From Asterionellopsis glacialis (Eukaryota > Bacillariophyta > Plagiogrammaphyceae > Rhaphoneidales > Asterionellopsidaceae): 64,000 nt of DNA. Numbering within the stretch: the stretch's first letter is position 1; the number at the start of each line of letters is the position of its first letter. The stretch is taken from assembly GCA_014885115.2 (NCBI GenBank), contig WKLE02002058.1:1-64000 (forward strand), read 5' to 3'. The notes under the pieces are model-generated. The model saw only the letters and a program-made list of their open reading frames with translations. It ran no database searches and was not told where the DNA came from. Below are positions 54,919 to 64,000 of this stretch, one piece after another. Both the position numbers and the translations under genes were made by a program.

Positions 54919-57322
54919 ATGTGGGCAACTACAGCAAGTTTTCGGGGGGTGAGATCGTTAAATACACTAGCGCAACAATATCGGCGTTCAACCACAAGAT
55001 CTTCACGTCAACCGCGTTTGAACAATTTTGAAAGAACAATCTTGATCGAAAGCAATCGATCCCTTTCTATTGCCTCCCTTGGTTACAATATCCCGCTGGT
55101 AGAGGAAGAACCCCAAAGAAAGTATACCAATCATAATGGCAGCTTAATATGGAGGACACATTCAACAATGACATCGCAACCACTGCGTCGGCACATGTCT
55201 TTTTTCTCCAATAATTCTTCGTCAAGAAGCGTGATGCCATGGCATTATCCCGAATTTCTTCGGGATGCTCCAGTCGAAGAAACTGAAGCATGGCTTGAAC
55301 ATTTGCTTCGAACTGAAAATGTTGCCGTGAACAACGCAACTCTGCCAACCACAGAAGGGAACGACGATCAGGAAAAGAGCGACATTCAAAAGGCGAAATC
55401 ATCTTCCGTCATTGATGCGGAAGCATTTCTAGTACTATTCAAATCATTGGCACGAGCATCAAAGTCACAAAGTGGTACACCTCAAAAGGGAGAGGAATGG
55501 ATGGGGCGGTTCCAACGATTCTTTTCGATCGAAGACATGAAGGATAATGATCTGGTCGATCCCAAAGCTGTGGTAGATTGTTACAATGCTCTCATGGAAT
55601 GTTGGGCCAATAGTCTTGAGGATCCCAGCATATATATTGCCCGTACTGAACGATGGCTGAACAAACTCATACAGCTTCAAAAAGAAACCTCAATCGATGA
55701 ATTAGGTCCAAACACTCAATCCTTTAATATATTTCTCCATGCTCTGTCTCGGGGGCGATCGGGAGGTGGAAGTCGTCGACTACGAGAGGACGGTCGTACA
55801 GCTCGTGCAGAACGAGCACAGCAAGTATTGCAATACATGATCAATCAAATACAACAACCAGAACAGGAACAGCAAGACAGTAATGTTCTGAAAAATTCTC
55901 GAATTGTACCCAACACAGAATCATTCAACTATGTTATCCGGGCGTGGAGTCGATGTCGTAAAACAAACGAAGCTCCAAATCGCGTTATGGAGATCTTGCG
56001 ACAAATGGAAAAGTACCAGCGGGATGATCCTGACAATGCCGTTGTTCAGCCAAATAACTTTTCCTATTGCATGGCTATGGATACTTGGTCTAATGCAGTT
56101 AGCCGTAAAGCGTTGCACTCAAGAGCTGATAGAGACGCTGGACTGTACGAAGTGCAACAAGTCGAATTAATTCTGAAATATATGCATGATTTGCACTCTG
56201 TGGGGCATCCAGATGTTGTACCCAACACAGTCGCTTATAATACACTTCTATCCGCGTGGGGTAAGCTTGCCGGGAGTGTACATCACAGAAGTTCAACCTT
56301 CCAAGTGGAACAGGTATTGAGACGAATGCAAAAGTTGCACAGTGAAGGCTTAGAGGAAGTGAAACCAGACCATCTTTCTTATACAAAGGTATGATTTTTT
56401 TTCAAATGTGCTATGATATACGAATTCTTTTACTAAGAAAAACTGAGTTCTCTTTTTTCTTCCGTATAAACCTGAACAGGTGATTCAAGCATGGACTAAC
56501 GCTAGTCGAGAAAATTCGGGAACACGTGCATTATTTTGGCTTCGCAAGTTATGGGAGGAATATGAAATGGATAAAGATGACCGATTGCGTCCACACGTCC
56601 TTACATACAACACAGTCATCAAAGCATCAGCTGCAGCAGGTGACCCAGTGCAGGCAGAAAAACTTCTTGAGGAATTGATGTATGCTGACGAAGGAAATGA
56701 ATTGCGACCAAATACAGAGTCGTTCTCACATGTAATTCATGCATGGTTGAAGAGTGAACAACGAGGCGAGCGAAATGGTGGCGTACAATCTGGCGAAGGT
56801 TGCAAAAGAGCAGCAAAGTGGTTAGACACGCTTGTACATCGTGAAGATAGTGGAGACTTACAGGTGTCCACTACACCGGAACTTTATGCCAGCATTCTCA
56901 AAACAGCAAGCCTGTCTGTGTGTGTTGGTGATTCAGATCTATTAGATTTAGTGGTTACTATTTTTGACAAATTCCGAGCCTCGAGGCATCATGTCGACCA
57001 TCTTAGTTACACGTGGGTTTTGCAAACTGGACTTGTAGCACTTGCCGAACCTCATTACGATACCATCAGATCCGACTTCGTAACACAACTATATTATGAT
57101 TGTTGCGAAGATGGTCTGATCAGCAAAAATTTTCTCCGGGCAATTGCGAATGGCCCTGTTTTTAACCAAGGTTGGACCATAGAAGAAAGTGCAAAACTCG
57201 TGCGAAAGTTATTGGCTGAAGTGAAGCCAGGGCCTGAGATTAGTCGGAACGTTAAAAATCAACAAGCTATGCCCTCGTGGGGTGACACAAAACGAACAAG
57301 ATTTGACATAGAGCCAATGTAG
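54919..57322 (+). CDS. Pentatricopeptide-repeat (PPR) protein, probably organellar
   Basis: Two exons, 54919-56388 and 56480-57322. The donor is AAG|GTATGA and the acceptor GAACAG|GTG, phase 0, giving 770 residues. The ATG at 54919 is used; the frame opens two codons earlier at TTG. The N-terminus (MWATTASFRGVRSLNTLAQQ) is Arg/Ser/Thr-rich, like a mitochondrial presequence. PPR-type helical repeats include VVDCYNALMECWANS, PNTQSFNIFLHALSRG, PNTESFNYVIRAWSRCRKTN, PNNFSYCMAMDTWSNAV, PNTVAYNTLLSAWGKLAG, PDHLSYTKVIQAWTNASREN (across the splice) and PHVLTYNTVIKASAAAGDPV. PPR proteins bind specific organellar RNAs for processing, stability or translation. The RNA target cannot be inferred by eye. 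Confidence 0.88.
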
Positions 57323-57425
57323 AAGGATGGATACACTTGAAAAAATAAGCTGTACAATAGAATAACTATTTTTTTTTCTCTTTCCATGAATTGGTAGCTT
57401 GTTACTCTTCTATGGCATGTATTGT

Positions 57426-60400
57426 CTAGTGTAAACAAGGTAAGGGACCAATTGGGCCAAAGCATTCAGCCCAGCCGGGTAAATCTACCTCCGCTTCAAT
57501 TGTAGCAAGTGGAGCAGGCTTTTCATCTGGGTCTTTACTTTTGTTCTTCTTGAGGAAAATAGGTATTTTATAACGAAGTGCATGTAGGCAAATAGAGTGA
57601 CCTCTTTCAAGAAGTTGTGCGGGTGTAAATGACTCAACGAATCCATCCTTTCCTTGCTGACAACAACGACAAGCTGTTTTGGCTGCCTCTACATCGTCGT
57701 GCGCAATCGTGGTCTTTTCTGCCGAGTCATCTCTATTTGATTCTGATTCTAAGGAACTCATCATCTGCGACAAAATGGCATCTCGGTTGTACTCACATTT
57801 TTCGGGTAATCCTCCATACTGCGTATCATTCGCAATAGGAAAGCCAAGCCATTTCAAGTGAACACGCAGCTGATGACCACGTCCTGTAAGAGGACAACAG
57901 GCAATTAAAGATGTATTTTCCTTGTTGTCATACGCAAGAAATTGAAAGCGGCTGCGAGAAGGCTTCCCTTGTGGTGATACTTCACGAATTCCATTCTGGG
58001 CGTCAAGTGTGTGTACAGGAGCATCTACTAGAACACAGTCTGTGTCCTTCTGCCAAGACCAATGGGCAAACTTAGAATTTTCTGGAAGCCTCATATTTGC
58101 AGAGTCTTCTGAAGCAATGAAATTTCCCTGCAATGGAAGGAAGCATATTACATTTTGTCAGAAAATAAAAATTTGAAAAGAACTAAGAGAAAAAAATATC
58201 CACTTTCAATCCCCATCTATGAAATATGAAATAGTTGTCCTTACCTGCACCTTTGCAAGATAGAGTTTTTCCACGGAACCTTCATCTATCTTGCTTTGTA
58301 TCAACCGAGCAATACCTACATTTGTACAACATAGAGTAAGTCCACTAGTAACCCGATCAATTCTGTGACAAGGCGTAAGTGATCTCGGTTCTAATTTTTC
58401 CTGTGCCTCGATCATCATTGTTAGCGTATTAGCAAGATATGGTCCAGCAGGGTGTACAGGTAATGTGGAAGGTTTGTTGCAAACATAAACGGCAAAGTCT
58501 TCATTGGTGCTTGTGTGTGAAGAGGACTCTATATGGTATTCTTTGAGCACATTCGTTGGTATTTGAATCTTCTGCACAGGAATCTCGTCTCCAACAACAA
58601 CAGGTGGTTCATGCCAATGCACTATTCGGGAAATCACATCCATATTTTTTATTTCTTGGGATTCAGTTTTTTCACTTAGTGGGACACCATTAACTCGCAA
58701 GAGCCCTAGTTCCACAAGATCATCAAAAGTCTTATCATTTGATAAGTTTGCAAATTCGTTCTGAAGGACTTGGCGGATTGGTTTCCCGCACCATTTACCT
58801 TTTGCTGTTGTTTGTATCACACGAGTGCATGGAGGAGGTATTCTGACACCACTTTCAGCGTTTCGATATTCGGAAGGAGGCAATGAAAGACGGAGTCTTC
58901 TAATTTCTTCTAGCATACGCTCTCGTTCAATCTGTTTAGATAAACGCTGGTTGGATTTCTGACGAGCTGGTCGCTGCTTTGTGTCTTTACCAGCTTGTTC
59001 TTTTTGCTTTGTATTAGTATCAGCTGTACCACTTGCCTTCTCTTCTAGTACTTCTTTCCTTTTCAACCCATGAAAGCCCCAACATGAACCGGAACACTTG
59101 GAATCTCCACAGTTGCGACAAAACGTACTATTTTGTATCTCTTCGCCGATTTCACTGTTGTTAGTGCTTGAGTTTCGAAGTTGAGCAAGACGTTCCTGAA
59201 TCTTACTATATTGCTTTTGCAAGGTTTTTCGTTTTTGTTTGAATTTCCGTCCAACAAGGATACTGTCAAGGTGAGAATCGAGTTCTTCTAATTGTTTTTG
59301 AAGTTCAACTGCCGTGAACGGGATCAAGTTTGTAAAGTAACAAGATCGGAGATGAGTATGACTTTTGCAATGAAATTCTAACTTGTCACTTCTACAGGTA
59401 TCACAAACTAACGTCGGTTCACGGCAGACAGTACAAACACATCCAGGATGAAACGTATCGTATGGTCCGTGGCAATAAAGACACCGCCCGACGATAGTAC
59501 TATTCTTGTTAACATCTGTAACAGCACTATCGCCCTCTTGTGTTTGAACACTATCATCTTTTCCCAGTTTTGTTTCAATAGCATCGGCTGCTCCTCGACC
59601 ATCAAAGACAAAGTTTTTCCCCTGCCACAAACCCTCATTTCCATATTCTTCCAAATACTTGTGGATGCCACCCTTTAGGTGATTGACCGATTGGACTCCA
59701 TCTACTGTATTTCGTATATATGCAGATGCCTTTTCACAACGAATCCCTCCCGTACAGTACATCATTACCTTCTTCCCAGCTAGTCGATGACGATTATTTT
59801 GAACCCAAAGAGGGAATTGTGAAAAGGTTGTTGTACCTGGATCGATAGCATTCGGGAATGTACCGATGGAACATTCCTTTGTATTACGACAATCAATGAG
59901 AACTGTATCCTCTTTATCCTCTATGCCGGTGTCACTTTTTGAAGATGAAATGCCTTTCAATTGATTGTGCCATTCCTTGGGTGTCAAGTATCCCTGAGAA
60001 GTTTCGTCCAATGGTATTTGTTCCAAACAACCACCCGTACCAATGATTTCTTTGACCAACTTAATATTCAAATCAGGAAAGAGAGGTTGAGTTGACGTAG
60101 ATTTAGACCATTTGAAGTCGTCGGGAGATGCCATAATAAGTGGTATTGAGTCAATAGATTGAGCAAATTGTTCATTTTCTTTCCAAAAAACATCAAGGAT
60201 TGGACGTAAATTTTGTTCCAAAACAGTGTCTGTACCTTTTTCGCCTCTGTTGTTGCTGGGTTTTTTTTGTTTTTGTTCGACAAAGTCTCGTCCTAATAAT
60301 GCATATGTAAAGGCGCGAACATTTTCCTTTCTTCCTGCCAAGGTTCCATTGATCCCCTCATTGTGACTGCAACCAATTAATATTCTTCCTGTCAAATTAA

Positions 60401-60674
60401 GTGATCGACAAAGATTTTCTAATGCCAATCGGAAGGATTCCATCTTTTCATGACACGGTGAAAGACGATGATATTTATAAAAAAGAATAATATGCTGTTG
60501 TTCAGTGGTGGGTGTGGGAGTGACATTTATGTCATTAGTCATTATTTTTTCTTCCTCGGTGACAGAGTCACACTTGACGTCTTGGTCGTTTTTCTTTTCC
60601 TTTTTTGTTGCGGGCTCTTCTTCTTGTTGAAGAGTTGAATTGTCACGTTCTGGTTCTGTGCGTTTTGTAGTCAT
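57426..60674 (-). CDS. TrhO-type rhodanese fused to RluA-type pseudouridine synthase
   Basis: Two exons, 60674-58245 and 58127-57426. The donor is GCAG|GTAAGG and the acceptor TTGCAG|GGA, phase 0, giving 1043 residues. After a charged N-terminus, residues about 60-360 match the TrhO/UPF0176 tRNA uridine-34 hydroxylase family: ILIGCSHNEGINGTLAG and the rhodanese loop MYCTGGIRCEKASAYI with Cys307. Residues about 396-440 form a Cys/His cluster (CLYCHGPYDTFHPGCVCTVC), likely zinc binding. After a basic linker, residues about 630-1040 form an RluA-like pseudouridine synthase: an S4-like start, then CHRIDRVTSGLTL with catalytic Asp773, and TGRGHQLRVHLKWLGFPIAN. Both halves act on RNA uridines, so the protein is probably a bifunctional RNA-modifying enzyme. 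Each half alone has normal length. Confidence 0.85.
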
Positions 60675-61426
60675 TGCAGCTAGATATTTCTATTTCTATT
60701 GAATCGAAAGCAGAGGTTGGTGGTTGATGACGATGCTTGGTATACGTGTATATTATATTATTGGCAGTACCATGTCTGTCTTGTTCTTTGTGTTTTGTGA
60801 GTTTTGTTCCCCTCTCTCTCCCCAGGTTCTTCAGGTTCGGTTTTTGTGCATCTCCTCCCTTGTTTTTCTGTTCGATGGCTCTCCTAATCGTCTAACCGTC
60901 AACCTAACGGGAAATTTATGCGAGAGCGACACGGTCGATGATCGGAAGAAGGCTTACCGGTACGCCCTACCTGGTTGCCAACGTCCGTCCTTTGTGAGAT
61001 TCTCTGGACAGAGATAACCGCATACTACTGGTACGCCGTGCAAACAACTCAAACTGAGCAGACGCAACAGCTACCAGGTACTAGAGAGTACTAGCAAAAC
61101 ACACCCACAGAGATGACACACATCGAACATCGATTTACGGTAGGGTAGTTCGCAGCACATCGCACAAATAACAATATCTCACACCTAAAGCGTGTCACCA
61201 CAATACGGACAACAGTTGGACCTACATATCGATAGCATTTAGCTTCATTCTTGTTGTGAAGTTTAATTTTGAATTTGTTTAACGTTTTGGCTAGATTGTT
61301 GGTCTTTAGGCTTTTTCTATTCGATCAAACAAGAAGGAAATCCAATATCGGGCCAAACGATAGAGAGAAAGTGAAATAGTCTTTGTATACCTCATTCATT
61401 CACTCTAAAAAATTCTTATTACAATA
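60675..61426. other. Divergent intergenic region
   Basis: Between the TrhO-RluA fusion gene and the uS17m gene. One exact TACCWGGTA site lies at 61072. A 97-codon frame at 60724-61017 (plus) has no recognisable features. Confidence 0.55.
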
Positions 61427-61936
61427 ATGGCTAGTCTTTTGCAACGAAGTGCCACAATGGCAAGGTGTCGAAGTGCGGTGCTTACTGGAACCGTCAAAAG
61501 AACAACAACTCGGGCTCCATCCGGAATGATGTCGTATTGTCTTCCCTCCACAACGGATGTACGATTCTTTTCTTCACCTTCCTCGTCTTCGTTGGAAGAA
61601 GATATTTCAAAAATGTCCACGGAAGAGTTGAGGGATAATTCTATGATTCCAGGATGGGATCTTATCCATTCACCGCCGACAGATATTCCCAAGGGAGCCT
61701 TGTTGGGAACTGTTGTGAGTGACAAGATGGACAAAACTATTAATGTAGCTGTTGATCGATACAAGATTGTTCCAAAGTACCGCAAACGGGTCAAGTACAC
61801 ACGAAAGTTTATGGCTCATGATGAAAATGAAGTAGCTAGTATGGGTGATATGGTGATGATCGTTCCCTGCCATAGGATTACCAAAAACAAACACTTTATG
61901 CTGAGAGAAATTATCCGTGCCAAGGGACAATTGTAA
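61427..61936 (+). CDS. Mitochondrial small-subunit ribosomal protein uS17
   Basis: Single-exon gene of 169 codons. The N-terminal 75 residues (MASLLQRSATMARCRSAVLT, Arg/Ser/Thr-rich) form an organellar presequence. From about residue 88 the S17 fold follows: GALLGTVVSDKMDKTINVAV, KYRKRVKYTRKFMAHDE, and GDMVMIVPCHRITKNKHFML. uS17 binds 16S-type rRNA at an early assembly step. The bacterial type and the presequence point to the mitochondrial ribosome. A plastid destination is less likely because plastid S17 is usually plastid encoded in diatoms and no ASAF motif is visible. Confidence 0.92.
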   Translation: MASLLQRSATMARCRSAVLTGTVKRTTTRAPSGMMSYCLPSTTDVRFFSSPSSSSLEEDISKMSTEELRDNSMIPGWDLIHSPPTDIPKGALLGTVVSDKMDKTINVAVDRYKIVPKYRKRVKYTRKFMAHDENEVASMGDMVMIVPCHRITKNKHFMLREIIRAKGQL

Positions 61937-62290
61937 GATTGATTAGATAGGTTGGTATGGATATTGAGAATCATTAGTAACATGGGAATCATTAGAAATG
62001 TCTCATTATTGGAAACTAACGCTCAATATTAGGTACTTGGAGTAATTTCTTATGAAATAATTACACAAAATCTACCATCCAGATGCCTTGATTAAATTTC
62101 TACCATGTTCTTTTGCACACGTGTTCAATTTCTTATCAGTTGCGCACTTGGATGAGTACCTAGATATTGTTGAATTGCAGGTTATATTGTGGACTTCAAA
62201 CGACTAGCAAATTCCAGCTACTTACTATCTAGGAAATATCCTTGTTCGTCCTGACAGGTTGTTACCATGTAAAGAACTAGAGGGGCATTC
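61937..62290. other. Convergent intergenic region
   Basis: 3' flanks of the uS17m gene and of the aldose epimerase gene. No further gene or repeat was recognised. Confidence 0.55.
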
Positions 62291-63604
62291 TTAGTCAGAA
62301 CCGTTCTTGGTTTGCTGATCGCGCTTGTCTTTTTTATCGATTGGACCAATATGATATTCAACATGGTGAGAATACTTTGGGCTTTCAGGACGTAAAATAA
62401 CACATTTCCCCTTCGTAAACAACCTTCCATCGCCGTCGCCGTCAACAATCGAATCGGGGTAGTGCTGCGTTTCTACACAAAATGCTTGCCATTGCCCGTA
62501 ACGTGCTGTATCCTTGCAAATATTTTGGTCCAATGACTTCGAATCACCGTCAAGATAGTTTGCTGTGTAGAATTGAACTCCAGGTGTGTCTGTCCATACA
62601 GACAACCTCCTTTTCGATTCGGTATCGTCAACAGTAGCTGCCAGATTCAATCCTTCCTTTTTCTTCAGGACAACATAGTTATGATCGAAGCCACAAGCTG
62701 CTCCAGGAGTCTCACTCGAGCTCCCACATATTGCAATATCCGGAGTGAAACGTGACCCTTTCAAATATTTTTTCATGTCTTCTTCGGAATGACCTGCTTT
62801 CTTGATTCCAAAATCAAGCAAAGCATCTCTTAATAATTTCCCTGATCGCAAGTCCATACTAGGATCACTTTCCACTGATTTGACTTCCCTCGTAGGGATA
62901 ATATTCTTATCTACGGGAGTATAGTAATTGCTAGGGAGACGCACTAAATGGTCGAGAACTCCATTTGGACTATTATGCGATGACAAGTTGAAATACGAAT
63001 GATTGGTCATATTAATTGGAGTTGCCTTGTCGTCTAACAATTCAGCATCCATAGCCAAACGTAGCACAGAGCCATTTGACGAATTTGACACAAGAGAGTA
63101 GGTAGCATTTACTTTCACAGTACCAGGATAACCTTGGTCTCCATCTTTGCTTAAAATCGAAAATCTGACACCTTTTGTTTGAACAGTGCGGTCTTCCGGG
63201 TCTTCAACGTTGACAATTTCAGCATCCCACACACGTCTACCAAATCCATAAAATCCTCCATGCAAGTGATTCGGGTCATTATTAATGTCTAACTTGTAGG
63301 TCTTTCCAGAAACTTCGAAGGTTCCTTTTGCAATTCGGTTTGCCACACGACCGACAACAACTCCGAAGAAGGGGGGGTTCCCGGATTCAAATCGGAATGC
63401 TGGCGACTTGTACCCAAGGACTATGTCATCGACACTAGTAGAATCGCTGTCTGAATACCTAGGTACCAAAATCTTAGTGATTGAAGCTCCAACTGCCGTT
63501 ACTTCAACCACAATCCCATCTTCCATCGACAATGAAAACGAGCGAATCTTGACTGAATTCTCTCCATCTTTTGCCAACACCGTTTCAAGCTCTTTTACGA
63601 CCAT
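62291..63604 (-). CDS. Aldose 1-epimerase (galactose mutarotase) family protein
   Basis: Single-exon gene of 437 codons, ATG at 63604. The aldose-1-epimerase beta-supersandwich motifs occur in order: VGRVANRIAKGTFEVSG (about 87-103), NDPNHLHGGFYGF with the first active-site histidine, INMTNHSYFNLSSHNS with the second, VQFYTANYLDG, and FCVETQHYPDS with the glutamate base. The enzyme interconverts alpha and beta anomers of hexoses and probably acts in the cytosol, as no leader is visible. The protein is about 90 residues longer than typical members (about 340-350). The extra length is in loops and in a C-terminal extension (IGPIDKKDKRDQQTKNGSD). No sign of transfer or damage. Confidence 0.9.
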   Translation of the reverse strand: MVVKELETVLAKDGENSVKIRSFSLSMEDGIVVEVTAVGASITKILVPRYSDSDSTSVDDIVLGYKSPAFRFESGNPPFFGVVVGRVANRIAKGTFEVSGKTYKLDINNDPNHLHGGFYGFGRRVWDAEIVNVEDPEDRTVQTKGVRFSILSKDGDQGYPGTVKVNATYSLVSNSSNGSVLRLAMDAELLDDKATPINMTNHSYFNLSSHNSPNGVLDHLVRLPSNYYTPVDKNIIPTREVKSVESDPSMDLRSGKLLRDALLDFGIKKAGHSEEDMKKYLKGSRFTPDIAICGSSSETPGAACGFDHNYVVLKKKEGLNLAATVDDTESKRRLSVWTDTPGVQFYTANYLDGDSKSLDQNICKDTARYGQWQAFCVETQHYPDSIVDGDGDGRLFTKGKCVILRPESPKYSHHVEYHIGPIDKKDKRDQQTKNGSD

Positions 63605-64000
63605 GATACAAATTTATACGAGAACTTTTGAACAAAAATTTAATTTCATATGGTATATTTTATGTGGCCTTGTTCTTAGTTTATACGTCTATTTACGTAA
63701 TGCATAAGCCGTTCTTACCGCTGCAAACTTCAGACCTTTGTTGTCATACGATGGCACGTTCGGTAGCTCTGTTGTCCAGAAAAACTACAAAACCGAAAAA
63801 GAGAACAGCAAACATCATCTTCAATACTTGAAAATGTCTGTCTGGCAGGCCCGGCCCAAGCATATCTTTTCACTCCCATTCGTACCAACCTATAACAAGT
63901 GAAATTGCGGACGCGAGGTCCCAGAAATTGATAGAGTTTTAAAGAGCGAGTTGGCGCCAAATATGAGAATAGCATAAAAAGAAAATTTGGTACAGATCAG
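63605..64000. other. Window end, upstream of the epimerase gene
   Basis: 5' flank of the aldose epimerase gene. No gene or repeat is recognised; short frames are featureless. Confidence 0.5.

Overview
The window is nuclear DNA of a photosynthetic stramenopile, most likely a diatom. It carries an aureochrome (bZIP + LOV blue-light receptor), a family known only from photosynthetic stramenopiles. Several proteins have a signal-peptide-like N-terminus ending in an A-F type motif, as in diatom plastid precursors. Introns are short, about 60-250 bp, with GT-AG ends. Genes are compact, lie on both strands, and mostly encode housekeeping proteins or low-complexity proteins typical of diatoms. No bacterial-style operons, CRISPR arrays or recognisable tRNA genes were seen. 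All gene models were built by reading splice sites and choosing ATG starts by eye, and they need transcript support.

Layout. 1-2154: gene-free, rich in short repeated motifs. 2155-7141: Ser-rich protein, SDR-like reductase, membrane protein. 7141-14561: SANT-domain protein, disordered protein, alpha/beta hydrolase, a three-copy 138-bp tandem repeat, a small protein. 14562-20060: mobile-element zone with a foldback element, a decayed gag-protease relic interrupted by a 560-bp inverted-repeat element, a second partial copy of that element, and an orphan reading frame. 22228-26131: bZIP factor, a probable selenoprotein S (in-frame TGA plus a SECIS-like fold), EBP2. 27305-36100: ankyrin protein, CLP1, NUC1-type nuclease fused to a lamin-tail domain, TPR protein, small basic protein. 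36792-44800: plastid-type membrane protein, organellar TrpRS, three unrecognised proteins, then a 51-base gap. 45256-53909: ADP/ATP carrier, START-like plastid protein, unrecognised protein, aureochrome. 54919-63604: PPR protein, a TrhO-RluA fusion, mitochondrial uS17, aldose 1-epimerase.

The genes do not form one pathway. Several serve RNA metabolism and translation: CLP1, EBP2, TrpRS, uS17m, PPR, TrhO-RluA. Three are probable transcription regulators: the bZIP factor, the aureochrome and the SANT protein.

The observations most worth following are five. First, a selenoprotein whose annotation would be truncated at the Sec codon. Second, an aureochrome LOV domain whose signalling glutamine is isoleucine. 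Third, 27 exact copies of the palindrome TACCWGGTA, all outside coding sequence. Fourth, a TIR element whose precise removal with one TTGA repeat restores the host reading frame. Fifth, two unusual domain fusions.
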